A stretch of DNA of 64,000 nt from Paenibacillus sp. Root444D2 (GCF_001426375.1 NZ_LMEO01000052.1:201833-265832); one strand, 5' to 3'; numbered from the stretch's first letter, positions 17,759 through 25,421 are shown. A program made the numbers and translations. Notes: a model not told the origin generated them from the sequence alone.

Positions 17759-18411
17759 CCGCCATCCTCCTTCCTCTCCAACTCAATAATACGATCCAGA
17801 TAGGGTGCAACCTCACTAAGGCCATGCGTCACCATAACAACAGTTCGCCCGTGAGCTTTCACTTGATGATGCATCAACTCGTAAAAGCCAAATCGGCTGT
17901 CCTGATCCATCCCTGTTGTCGGTTCATCGAGAACAAGCATATCGGGCTCCTGTGCAAGCGCTCTGGCTATGCAAATACGCTGCTTTTGGCCACCTGAGAG
18001 CTCACCGATCTTGCGCTTGCGCAAATCCCACATCCCAACCTGACGAAGTGCTTTCTCCGTCTGCACTTCATCTTCTTTGTCGAGTTTACGAAACCATGAG
18101 CGGCTTGCATATCTGCCTGATTGGACAAACTCCATTATCGTGCTAGGAAATCCACTGTTGAAGGCGGAGATTTGCTGAGATACGTAACCCACTCTCAGCT
18201 TGCTCCCCTCTTTATTGGTTGAAGACAAGAAAATACTCCCTTTCCAAGGATCAAGCAAGCCAAGAAGTAATTTCAGCAAGGTCGACTTGGCTGCACCATT
18301 GGGGCCCGTAATAGCTACAAATTCACCAGACTGAATCTCTACACTCGCGTCTTGAATACACGGGACGTCATTGTAACCGAATTCCACCTCATCCATGGAG
18401 GCAACTAGCAT
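17704..18411 (-). CDS. znuC: Zinc ABC transporter ATP-binding protein
   Basis: A 235-residue ATPase with Walker A GPNGAAKST (36-44), signature LSGGQKQR, Walker B LVLDEP and switch His in VMVTHGL. In Walker A the residue before the catalytic Lys is Ala instead of the usual Gly; small residues here are, as far as I recall, not rare in Gram-positive zinc/manganese importers, so I do not regard it as inactive. It is the first gene of the operon. Confidence 0.92.
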   Translation of the reverse strand: MLVASMDEVEFGYNDVPCIQDASVEIQSGEFVAITGPNGAAKSTLLKLLLGLLDPWKGSIFLSSTNKEGSKLRVGYVSQQISAFNSGFPSTIMEFVQSGRYASRSWFRKLDKEDEVQTEKALRQVGMWDLRKRKIGELSGGQKQRICIARALAQEPDMLVLDEPTTGMDQDSRFGFYELMHHQVKAHGRTVVMVTHGLSEVAPYLDRIIELERKEDGGWKCCTTTSCSGHFVPVG

Positions 18412-18436
18412 AAGAACAAATCCTTTCCGGCTTTAT

Positions 18437-18451
18437 ATGTAAAAATTACGA
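18437..18451. promoter_or_regulatory. Second, weaker Zur-like box upstream of znuC
   Basis: On the minus strand TCGTAATTTTTACAT agrees with the Zur consensus at 12 of 15 positions; the left half site is perfect. It lies in the untranslated leader of znuC. Confidence 0.35.
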
Positions 18452-18529
18452 TTTTAAATTGTGACAATCCTCGATTCATCTGTCGAAGCCCAAACTACAA
18501 GTAAGTTATTAGACTATACGTTCGATTAA

Positions 18530-18585
18530 TCGTAATAATTACTTATTACACTGAAGAATATATCTTTTTCCAGCGGTTGTGTCAA
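18530..18585 (-). promoter_or_regulatory. Sigma-A promoter with overlapping Zur box for the zinc operon
   Basis: On the minus strand TTGACA (18580-18585) and TATATT (18557-18562) are 17 bases apart, one mismatch from the sigma-A consensus. The Zur-like box TCGTAATAATTACTT (18530-18544, 13 of 15 matches) starts about 5 bases downstream of the predicted transcript start. Zinc-loaded Zur bound here would block initiation or early elongation. Confidence 0.7.
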
Positions 18586-18592
18586 GAGCAAA

Positions 18593-18892
18593 TAAGCGCG
18601 GAAAACGCGCTTAATCTAGATTGCTCGAACCATTAAGCGCGAAAAACGCGCTTTCCGCGAGAGCTCCCTGACCCGACAGAGTCTGAGAAGTCGAAAATCG
18701 ACTTCTCAGTAGACCACCCTGCGCGTCCGCGCTGATTAAGCGCGGAAAACGCGCTTAATCTAGATTGCTCGAACCATTAAGCGCGAAAAACGCGCTTTCC
18801 GCGAGAGCTCGCTAAGTCGACAGAATCTGAGAAGCTGAAAAACGCGCTTAATCTAGATGCCCGAACCAATTAAGCGCGAAAACCGCGCTCAA
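18593..18892. repeat. Palindromic repeat array with an exact 74-bp duplication
   Basis: Two 74-bp units, 18593-18666 and 18737-18810, appear identical and are spaced 144 bases apart. Each contains two GC-rich hairpins (AAGCGCG-GAAAA-CGCGCTT type) separated by a TCTAGA site. A third, diverged partial unit lies at about 18839-18892. Between the first two units, 18683-18709 is a perfect 12-bp stem with a 3-base loop (CTGAGAAGTCGA and its complement). No coding capacity is evident; it looks like a mobile or amplified intergenic repeat. Confidence 0.85.
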
Positions 18893-18980
18893 TCTGAAAC
18901 TCACGAATAAGAAAGAGACTGTCCAAAGTCTATTTGGAAAGTTCAGCCCCTACCTCATGCATTTCGCAGTCTGCCTGCAA

Positions 18981-19123
18981 TTTCCATTGGAGTTAATCCA
19001 ACGGAAATGGTGATTTAGGACCCTAAAAGTCAATTCTATTGGAGTTATTCCAATAGAATTACGAAAATCGAAGCTTGAGAGTCGATTCCATTGGAAAAGA
19101 TCCAATGGAAATATGATTTTCGT
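18981..19123. repeat. Three related hairpins with a conserved TTGGA core
   Basis: Hairpins lie at 18981-19007, 19032-19060 and 19085-19111. The arms are TTCCATTGGA, TTCTATTGGA and TTCCATTGGA, closed by TCCAACGGAA, TCCAATAGAA and TCCAATGGAA. In the second, a C-G pair has become T-A on both arms, so pairing is kept. The third is flanked by ACGAAAATC (19061-19069) and its complement GATTTTCGT (19115-19123). Most likely repeat elements acting as DNA or RNA hairpins. Confidence 0.75.
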
Positions 19124-19167
19124 GCTGAAAACGATTACGAATGTCCAATTAGGTCAAAAGACAATAA

Positions 19168-19208
19168 GGGCTGTCCACAAGTAGATTTATCTACTTATGG
19201 GACAACCC
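19168..19208. repeat. Long cruciform-capable hairpin
   Basis: GGGCTGTCC pairs with GGGACAACCC at the base, and AAGTAGAT with ATCTACTT at the tip, over a 2-base loop. No T run follows on either strand. It lies between the repeat array and the TetR gene. Confidence 0.55.
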
Positions 19209-19242
19209 CAAACCCAGAACATATAAATGCCTATATGTATAA

Positions 19243-19269
19243 GAAAAAACATTCACCCCAAGGAGTGAA
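19243..19269 (-). terminator. Terminator of the TetR gene
   Basis: On the minus strand a TTCAC/GTGAA stem (19252-19269) is followed by TGTTTTTTC, 45 bases after the TetR stop codon. The stem is short, so strength is uncertain. Confidence 0.5.
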
Positions 19270-19313
19270 CGCCATATGATGTGCCACCGTCTTTACTAAA
19301 AGCGAATACGGTT

Positions 19314-19895
19314 TTATTTTTTCATCAATCCAAACGAGGTATTTAGAATGGTTTCGATTTGCTCCACCGGCACCCCTGTTTTCTCTAGAATACGGGTACC
19401 ACGCAAGGCATTTGCCAAGAAGGCTCCTAATTCTTTGCTTGTGAAGCGTGTCGTAATCTCTCCAATTGCTTGCCCTTTACTAATCACTTCCTCGAGCACA
19501 AGCTGGACGTCACTGAACATTCTTTCAACTTCATTAGTTACTTCCTCATCGCTCATTCCAAATTCCAACGCTGTGTTGACCATTAGACATCCGTTGCGGC
19601 TATCTTCGTTTTTCGAATAAAGTGAAGCGGACTTAACGGCGTTTAGAATTTCCGTTGGCGACCCGCCTTGATCGACCATTTCTCGAAGTGACTCGAGATT
19701 TTGCGCTCGATACAGAGCAAGTGCTTTTAGAAAAAGTGAGCGTTTGTCTTCAAAGACGCCATACAGACTTTGTTTTTTGACATGAGTTTTATTGGTGAGG
19801 TCTTCGAATGAGGTTGCTTTATAACCTTTTGCCCAAAAAACTTCCATCGACTGATTCAATACCTTATCAACATCAAATTCTCTTGGTCTGCTCAT
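19314..19895 (-). CDS. TetR/AcrR-family transcriptional regulator
   Basis: A 193-residue repressor-type protein. The N-terminal helix-turn-helix runs over residues about 8-55 (VLNQSMEVFWAKGYKATSFEDLT...KQSLYGVFEDKRSLF). The C-terminal ligand domain resembles those of regulators with a conserved NGCLMVNTALEF segment. No neighbouring efflux or enzyme gene is adjacent, so its target is unknown. The ribosome site before the ATG is weak. Confidence 0.88.
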   Translation of the reverse strand: MSRPREFDVDKVLNQSMEVFWAKGYKATSFEDLTNKTHVKKQSLYGVFEDKRSLFLKALALYRAQNLESLREMVDQGGSPTEILNAVKSASLYSKNEDSRNGCLMVNTALEFGMSDEEVTNEVERMFSDVQLVLEEVISKGQAIGEITTRFTSKELGAFLANALRGTRILEKTGVPVEQIETILNTSFGLMKK

Positions 19896-20012
19896 AAGGA
19901 AATCATACTCTTAGTTGACTACGCAATCAAGAACTTAGCCGCAGCTTCTGGCTCATATCGCGTATATGCAATAAGTAGATGATTTCCTGTTGCGAAAATA
20001 ATTTATGTAAGA

Positions 20013-20042
20013 TGAATAAAAAACCATTTAATCCACAAAATA
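20013..20042 (+). promoter_or_regulatory. Candidate sigma-G promoter of the SASP gene
   Basis: TGAATA (20013-20018) matches the forespore sigma-G -35 element, and CAAAATA (20036-20042) matches CATNNTA with one mismatch; the spacer is 17 bases. The predicted transcript start is about 10 bases upstream of the ribosome site, as usual for SASP genes. Confidence 0.5.
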
Positions 20043-20072
20043 CTTCTACACCACAAAAAAGGAGTGAATCAA

Positions 20073-20291
20073 ATGGCTAGAAGAAACAGCAATACATTAG
20101 TCGTGCAACAAGCAAGAGCAGCTCTTGACCAAATGAAATACGAAGTCGCTCAAGAATTAGGTATTCAGATTCCTCAAGACGGTTATTACGGCTACATGGC
20201 TACTCGTGATACTGGCGCAATCGGCGGTAACATTACGAGAAGATTAGTTCAATTGGCCGAACAACAATTAACCGGCGGAATTAGACGCTAA
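20073..20291 (+). CDS. Small acid-soluble spore protein, alpha/beta type
   Basis: A 72-residue DNA-saturating spore protein. It has the conserved N-terminal helix, the spore protease cleavage region KYEVAQELG, and the C-terminal block GYMATRDTGAIGGNITRRLV that is diagnostic for the family. I choose the ATG at 20073, seven bases after AAGGAG; a GTG three codons earlier lies inside the ribosome site. It protects spore DNA and is degraded as an amino-acid source at germination. It shows that the host forms endospores. Confidence 0.97.
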   Translation: MARRNSNTLVVQQARAALDQMKYEVAQELGIQIPQDGYYGYMATRDTGAIGGNITRRLVQLAEQQLTGGIRR

Positions 20292-20316
20292 TTCCTTTGG
20301 TGATGTGCAAGCAAAC

Positions 20317-20364
20317 AAAAAGACTGTAACCACCACTTCCTCCTTTGGTGATTCAGTCTTTTTT
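20317..20364. terminator. Bidirectional terminator between SASP and ligase genes
   Basis: AAAAAGACTG...CACC pairs with GGTG...CAGTCTTTTTT. The A run on the left and the T run on the right let it end both the plus-strand SASP transcript and the minus-strand ligase transcript. A close copy lies at 34757-34802. Confidence 0.8.
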
Positions 20365-20366
20365 AT

Positions 20367-21212
20367 TTAGATAACGAATTCGATGAATACTGGCGACCTC
20401 AGTTTTCCGCTTTTGGTCCAATTTCTTGTCTTAATCTTTGCCATGATTCGTGGTTCCATATAAGCAAAACTCTGATCTTCCTTGAATACTAATCGATTCT
20501 TCACACTATCTAGGGCTTTCTGGTGAATTGGTGTTACACCTGACTCTATAACCCCGACTGGGAATTTGGAGCCATCAGCTGCATCAATAGAGGCCAATAA
20601 CGCAAAATTATTTTTTCTGTAACCGGATATGTACACATCCGCATAAGTCCAATTGATCACCTTTTGCCACTGTTTGGAGCGTTTTTCTATTTCATATTTG
20701 GAATTTTCTTTTTTAGATTTCATGATGATGCCCTCAAGTCCCCGCCCACGAACCTGCTCAAAATATTCTACTGCGTTCCCTTCAAACACGTTAACCTTTT
20801 TATAGTTCTCATTTTCAATGAAAGCCTTGTCCAACAGTTCTTTACGCCCCATTAAGGTTAGACCCGTGACATCGATTCCCTTGTATCTTAAGATGTCGAA
20901 TGCGCAGAATATCACAGGTGTTTTGTTTTTCCTAGATAAAAATCTGGCCGACATGGCTTCAAAGTCTGGTTTCCCTTGCTCATCAATAATCATTAATGCA
21001 CCATCAAGTATGGTTCCTTCAGGCAGGGGGCATTTATACAACTCCGGGAATTTATTTGTGATCAAGTTATTATGTCTGGTATAAACATAGAGTTTATCCA
21101 TATTGGAAATAATACACCTAAGACCCTCTAATTTTAATTCCGCTATATGATTTTTACTGTAAAATGGTTTATTATCTTTTGCATTGTATGCAAGCATAGG
21201 AGAAATGAACAT
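20367..21212 (-). CDS. ATP-dependent DNA ligase family protein with altered catalytic motifs
   Basis: A 281-residue protein of the LigB/YoqV-like ATP-dependent ligase family: it starts MFISPML and has motif I ELKLEGLR around Lys27, motif IV EGIIMK and motif V WQKV, followed by an OB-fold-like C-terminal part. In the usual motif I the sequence is KxDG; here it is K-L-E-G (Asp to Glu at 29). Motif III, usually DGE, reads D70-G-A72, so a metal-binding Glu is absent. The nucleophilic Lys is kept. The protein may therefore be weakened, adapted or inactive. It lies next to a SASP gene; a role in spore DNA repair is only a guess. Confidence 0.85.
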   Translation of the reverse strand: MFISPMLAYNAKDNKPFYSKNHIAELKLEGLRCIISNMDKLYVYTRHNNLITNKFPELYKCPLPEGTILDGALMIIDEQGKPDFEAMSARFLSRKNKTPVIFCAFDILRYKGIDVTGLTLMGRKELLDKAFIENENYKKVNVFEGNAVEYFEQVRGRGLEGIIMKSKKENSKYEIEKRSKQWQKVINWTYADVYISGYRKNNFALLASIDAADGSKFPVGVIESGVTPIHQKALDSVKNRLVFKEDQSFAYMEPRIMAKIKTRNWTKSGKLRSPVFIEFVI

Positions 21213-21280
21213 TTTTAATCACCCTAAGCTAAATGATACTTCACTGTTATTCATCTGCCTAATGGAACTTGGAGGAAAAC

Positions 21281-21702
21281 TCATTTAAGGTAAGGATGCA
21301 AAAGGTTTTCCAGTAGCGGTTTTAGTGCTTCACTCATTCTCTTGTAGCCTAAATCAGACGGATGTATGCCATCTACTGTGCATTCCCCGTATGCTATTCC
21401 AAGCATCTCTTCTCCATTAAAAAAATGGATGTGATCATCTCCGCTTTGCCGCAATCGTTCTACTATTTCCTGTTGGAATTGCTTCCGCTCCTCCCGTTGT
21501 CGAAACATATGGACGTCGAATGCCTCCTTCGCAAGCCGGATTTGTGAAACCAGCAGAATGGGCAGTAGACAGCATCTTGCTTCAGCCAAGGCAGTCCCAT
21601 AACCCGAAAAGGTTCTTTCAGAGGTGAGTACCAACTCCAAGCTTTATCCTGATTGTCATCGACCCTCAAAGCTGAGTCTAATTTGCTAACGTCCTTGCTC
21701 AT
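21281..21702 (-). pseudogene. Decayed SGNH/GDSL hydrolase gene
   Basis: The 5' part (from ATG 21702) reads SPLKEPFRVMGLPWLKQD, typical for the N-terminus of Firmicute SGNH esterases found in sugar operons. About 50 codons later the frame shifts, and the second frame reads into a C-terminal half ending with block V (CTVDGIHPSDLGYKRM), which holds the catalytic Asp and His. The central part, including the oxyanion blocks, is missing. The 21702 ATG overlaps the TGA of the permease remnant (ATGA), preserving the old operon layout. Confidence 0.75.
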
Positions 21703-22172
21703 CCCTTCACACTCCCCATCACAATTCCTTTGGTGAAATAACGCTATAAGAATGGATACAACAGCAGAATCGGCAATGCGCCGAGAAAAATTTGCGCCGC
21801 TCTCGCCGTTCGATCCGAAACCAGATTAATCAGCTCCAGATCCGTCACGAAAATCGCCATTTCGGACAAATTCAGGATTGGGGTAGCAGCAGTCGAAGAC
21901 GTCACATAAGTGCTCAAGAAGCAAAATAGGAAATCAACATCTTGGCTTTTCAAATATGACGATGCGGCAAAAGACTTATCTACACCATCGACAAAGCCTG
22001 CCGAAACCACCTCGACGTCGTGTTTCCGAAGCATTTCCTCAAATTCACGGCCGTAGCCCTCTAACTCCTCTTTTAATCCCGGAAATTGTGCCCAATAAGG
22101 CTCGTGACCAACCGTCATAACGCCGACTCGCGCTTTTGCTTTTTTGAATAAAGTACTCATTTCACTCATCAT
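21699..22172 (-). pseudogene. Fused remnants of an arabinose-isomerase-like gene and a sugar ABC permease
   Basis: The frame starts after GAGGAGGATG at 22172. Its first about 100 residues (VGVMTVGHEPYWAQFPGL...) resemble the N-terminus of L-arabinose/L-fucose isomerase-like proteins. It then runs straight into the C-terminal helix and tail of an lplC-type sugar permease (ERTARAA-like, LGALPILLLYPF). A TAG at 21744-21746 replaces the expected Gln codon, after which RYFTKGIVMGSVKG continues in frame to a TGA at 21699. So a deletion fused two genes and a nonsense mutation followed. Part of a decayed sugar operon divergent from two AraC regulators. Confidence 0.75.
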
Positions 22173-22329
22173 CCTCCTCGGTAAGTTTACCCTTTAAGCT
22201 TAGTGAAATCGGTCTATTGAAACAATGAACAATCCAATAATTATTTCAATTATTCTACGATTTCAGTTACAATAAGAAGATGATCATCAACCTCAACAAA
22301 GACAAGAGAATTTGTCAAAGGAGCCTTCT

Positions 22330-23121
22330 ATGATCGAACCGGTTGCTATCTATTTCGAGCATTGTGAGCCAAACAACTGGCATGTACCAAAAAGTATGAC
22401 AAATAACCATATTTTAATCCTCATTACAAATGGAACCATTCTCTACACGGTTGAAGACCATACCTTTACTATGCAAAAAGGCGATCTTATATTTGTTCCC
22501 CAAGGCGTTTGGCGCAGTGCGTTGAATGCGAGCAAAGAAGCTCATGACATGTATGTCGCTCACTTTCATTATCAAGGCGACGGGGATGGACTTCCTATGC
22601 TTATTGCACCTGATCGTTGTTTAACCACGCCTTTTAACTTTGACTATATCAAGCAGAGATTTTCACTGCTGACCCAGCATTGGCTGCGCAAATCTGCCTA
22701 CTCGGACACCATTTGCCACAGCATCCTGCTTGAAATGCTTGCTATCATCAACGAAGAAATCGATTCTCAATCGATACAGGGCAAATCCTATAGTATCGTT
22801 ATGCTGCTTCAAGCCTATATTCTTAATCATTATCACCGCACCATCTCCGTTACCGAATTAGCTAAACACGTGGAGCGAACCCCTAACTATGTCAGCACCA
22901 TTTTCAAACAGGTTACCGGACAATCCGTCACTGACTACATGCAGCAAATCCGCATTGCCGCCGCCTGCGACCTGTTGACCAACTCACAGATGAACGTAGG
23001 AGAAATCTCCGATTTTCTCGGATTTTGCGAGCAGTCGTATTTTAACAAAGTGTTTAAAAAGTGTACCGGCACCCTGCCCTCGACCTACGTGAAGGAAAAG
23101 GTGAAGATATGGAAATCTTAA
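22330..23121 (+). CDS. AraC-family transcriptional regulator
   Basis: A 263-residue regulator with an N-terminal cupin-like sugar-sensing domain (about 1-140, QKGDLIFVPQGVWR) and a C-terminal double helix-turn-helix (about 165-260, with ISVTELAKHVERTPNYVSTIFKQ and VGEISDFLGFCEQSYFNKVFKK). The ATG at 22330 follows AAAGGAG; a TTG six codons earlier precedes that site. It is divergent from the decayed isomerase/permease genes, probably its former targets, so it may now be an orphan or act elsewhere. Confidence 0.9.
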   Translation: MIEPVAIYFEHCEPNNWHVPKSMTNNHILILITNGTILYTVEDHTFTMQKGDLIFVPQGVWRSALNASKEAHDMYVAHFHYQGDGDGLPMLIAPDRCLTTPFNFDYIKQRFSLLTQHWLRKSAYSDTICHSILLEMLAIINEEIDSQSIQGKSYSIVMLLQAYILNHYHRTISVTELAKHVERTPNYVSTIFKQVTGQSVTDYMQQIRIAAACDLLTNSQMNVGEISDFLGFCEQSYFNKVFKKCTGTLPSTYVKEKVKIWKS

Positions 23122-23151
23122 GCTGTTACAGAAAAAGGGGGTTGTCATGCC

Positions 23152-24042
23152 ATGTACTACGCTCTGTCTCGATTATCCAAGCTTGATGTCAAATGGGCGG
23201 ATCTTTTCGACGCGAATAACAGCACCTTTTTCGGTCGGCATCATAACCCCTATTACGAGCTGATCGTCATTGCCGATGGTACGGTTCATTTGCAAACTAA
23301 CGAAGTCCGCACAACTCTACAAGTCGGTGAATCGCTGCTTATGATGCCTTGGGAGTCACATTCCGGTTGGAATTCGCATGAACGACAGGGCCAATTTTTT
23401 TGGGTGCAATTTTCTTGCGAACCTTACCTCAATGAATTCGTGCTGGATCGGGCGTCCGAACTTAATATTGTCCATGCCGAACGTACGGAACTAAGAACCA
23501 CTGAAATCCTTCACGAGGATTTGCTTGTAGTGCCTCGTCAGTTTCGTTCCTTACAGCGTTATAAACTGCTCGGTTTGTTTGAAGAACTAGTGGAGACTAT
23601 GAAACGACCGAACGCTTACTTTCGTTTTCATGCTACCCTTTTGCTTGGCGAAATACTTCGGCTCATGGCAAGTAGTTTCTTGGAGCAAAGCCATTTGGAC
23701 ACGTCTTTCCCCACTTCATACCTGACATTCCGCAAGCTGGTCAACCATTTGAACAATTTTTACGAGTCCGATATTTCCAAAGAAACGTTGGAGCGGGTGC
23801 TGGAGCGAAAATATGAATACCTTTGTCAGGTGTTTAAAAAATATGCTGGAACGAACATCCATCACTACATCCATGAGCTTAAAACCCAACATGCCAAACA
23901 CCTGCTGCGCAATACAGCTAAAAGCGTTAAGGAAATTGCTGAGGAAGTCGGATATCCAGATCCTTTCTACTTCAGCCGGATGTTTAAAAAGATCGCAGGA
24001 GTCGCTCCTCAGCATTATCGGAACAATGGACCAGTGGGGTAG
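23152..24042 (+). CDS. AraC-family transcriptional regulator
   Basis: A 296-residue second AraC protein, 30 bases downstream of the first and probably co-transcribed. It has a cupin sensing domain (HHNPYYELIVIADGTVHL...) and the C-terminal helix-turn-helix pair with SVKEIAEEVGYPDPFYFSRMFKKIAG. It is only distantly similar to its neighbour, so the pair is not a recent duplication. Two adjacent AraC regulators often control one sugar locus; the adjacent locus is decayed here. Confidence 0.9.
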   Translation: MYYALSRLSKLDVKWADLFDANNSTFFGRHHNPYYELIVIADGTVHLQTNEVRTTLQVGESLLMMPWESHSGWNSHERQGQFFWVQFSCEPYLNEFVLDRASELNIVHAERTELRTTEILHEDLLVVPRQFRSLQRYKLLGLFEELVETMKRPNAYFRFHATLLLGEILRLMASSFLEQSHLDTSFPTSYLTFRKLVNHLNNFYESDISKETLERVLERKYEYLCQVFKKYAGTNIHHYIHELKTQHAKHLLRNTAKSVKEIAEEVGYPDPFYFSRMFKKIAGVAPQHYRNNGPVG

Positions 24043-24136
24043 TATGGCGCATGAACGCGGCAAAACGACAGGGAAAGATAATCTCCTGCCGTTTCAAATA
24101 ATGCATTTATTTCTGAAATTCGGGGAGGGGGATAAT

Positions 24137-24164
24137 AAAAAAAGACACATTCCTGTGTCTTTTT
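24137..24164. terminator. Bidirectional terminator
   Basis: AAAAAGACACA and TGTGTCTTTTT pair over a TTCC loop. It serves both the AraC pair (plus) and the crystallin-like gene (minus), whose stop lies 11 bases to the right. Confidence 0.85.
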
Positions 24165-24174
24165 AACCTATCTG

Positions 24175-24543
24175 TTATTGTCTGATAACTAAAATATCAC
24201 GAGGAGGTCTACCCGTACTTTGGATCTGTTGAATTTGGGAATTTGTAAGGTTGCGTCCTACTAAAATTAAGGAAGAAGTTAGATTATTGAAACTACCTAA
24301 ATTCGCCACGCTTTGGCGTCCACGAAATACGCGAATGGATCCCTGGAAGTTAATTCGTGAAAACAAAACTAGTGTCACAGAATCTGTGGTTGAAACATTT
24401 CTTAGGCGGAAACTGGAAAGTACGTTATCAAAACGGAATGCACCCAGATCTCTAACTGCTACACCTCCACGTCTAAGAACAATCCGCCGATTTGTAAAAT
24501 TAATACCAGAGAAAAGTTGGAGCCTTACATCTGTGTTTGCCAA
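24175..24543 (-). CDS. Beta/gamma-crystallin-type small protein, two repeats
   Basis: About 122 residues containing two similar repeats. Repeat 1 has VRLQLFSGINFTN and ends with FDNVLSS; repeat 2 has VTLVLFSRINFQG and ends with FNNLTSS. Both ends fit the calcium clamp motif D/N-D/N-x-x-S/T-S of microbial beta/gamma-crystallins. I place the start at the TTG at 24543, nine bases after AGAGAGG; the same frame is open to an ATG at 24738, but the extra 65 residues are unlike the family and have a weak ribosome site. No signal peptide. Function in this organism unknown; spore or stress roles are known for relatives. Confidence 0.65.
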   Translation of the reverse strand: MANTDVRLQLFSGINFTNRRIVLRRGGVAVRDLGAFRFDNVLSSFRLRNVSTTDSVTLVLFSRINFQGSIRVFRGRQSVANLGSFNNLTSSLILVGRNLTNSQIQQIQSTGRPPRDILVIRQ

Positions 24544-24738
24544 TTCTATCATCCTCTCTTTTGGAATGATATATTCTATGATTGATTCATAGAAAAGGTT
24601 TGGACAAACATGCGTGGCAAAACAACCATTTTCCTGTATAAAGCTTGATGGAACAAAATGAATACGGAGGATCATGGGAGAGCGATTGAAAGAGAAAAAG
24701 CCCCTGATAGGGGTATATTTAATGTAGCTGATCTTCAT

Positions 24739-25100
24739 TATCCTAATTGATTTAATTCAGCTTTGTTGAAAGATGTAAGAGCCGCTACTTGGTCCTTTTA
24801 GTTCTAATCGCGACTTTTGTGGTAACCCGCCCGCCAAACTGCCAATTCTAGCGATACCGTAGTGCGTAACGGGTTTCATTGAAGTATGAAGGATAGATAA
24901 AAAAAGCATTTGCCCCCGAAGAGATCAAATACTTTGGCCCTTTCCATATTTTTCTCCATATTTCCATTCGCCAATATAATCTTCGAGACCCAAAACCTAA
25001 CATGAAAGTCAATACCATTTCAGGGCGACAGGCAGGCATTGGATAAACAAAACAAGGCTTTCAAAGCGCTTCATCATCGTATTCACCCTTTCAAAAAGAC
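24739..25100. other. Intergenic stretch, no confident gene
   Basis: On the minus strand a GAAAGGGTG ribosome-site-like sequence precedes a 22-codon frame (MMKRFESLVLFIQ...), and an overlapping 63-codon frame follows in another phase. This could be one frameshifted small gene, but neither part is recognisable. On the plus strand nothing is convincing. Confidence 0.3.
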
Positions 25101-25203
25101 AGAAAACGCCTATCCGTGTAGGATAGGCGCCATTGCCTTAAGTATTAGTTGCACATTGTTGTGCGGTTAATTGAATTATACTTCCAGTCGGATTTAGTGT
25201 CAA
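25101..25203 (-). ncRNA. Candidate small RNA with its own promoter and terminator
   Basis: On the minus strand a perfect sigma-A promoter (TTGACA at 25198-25203, 17-base spacer, TATAAT at 25175-25180) is followed only about 55-65 bases later by a strong hairpin (CGCCTATCC at 25107-25115 with GGATAGGCG at 25121-25129, 5-base loop) and a TTTTCTGTCTTTTT tract. The predicted transcript is about 65-70 bases and contains no frame longer than three codons with a ribosome site. It could be a free regulatory RNA or a short attenuated leader for sequence further left, but no clear gene lies there. Confidence 0.55.
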
Positions 25204-25252
25204 CTATATTAACGTTAAATAATGTTATTCTTGTATTTTTATTAATATAAAG

Positions 25253-25332
25253 ACATGAATGGTATATAACATAACATAAAATCATGAAGGGAAACCAAAA
25301 GCGGTTGTAACTGGCACGATTTCAGTCACCGC
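25253..25332 (+). promoter_or_regulatory. Possible sporulation promoter and leader hairpin of the Gln-rich gene
   Basis: CATAACATA (25270-25278) fits the CATANNNTA -10 element shared by mother-cell sigma factors E and K, with AC at 25253-25254 upstream. A hairpin follows at 25301-25332 (GCGGT...ACTG with CAGT...ACCGC). The 5' leader of the Gln-rich gene would be about 140 bases. All sequence-based and tentative. Confidence 0.3.
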
Positions 25333-25421
25333 CTAAAAACCTATTTGAATTATTACGAATAACTTTAGCTTCTTTTATTAATTATATTGAAGGGTACACC
25401 CAATTAAAGGAGGCGAACAAA

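Noticed and set aside
18593..19123. CRISPR array in the repeat region
   Set aside because: Repeats are palindromic, few, of unequal spacing, with no uniform spacers and no cas genes.
19091..19279. 62-codon plus-strand frame over the hairpin repeats
   Set aside because: It is built from palindromic repeat DNA, lacks a ribosome site and crosses two hairpins and a terminator; most likely chance.
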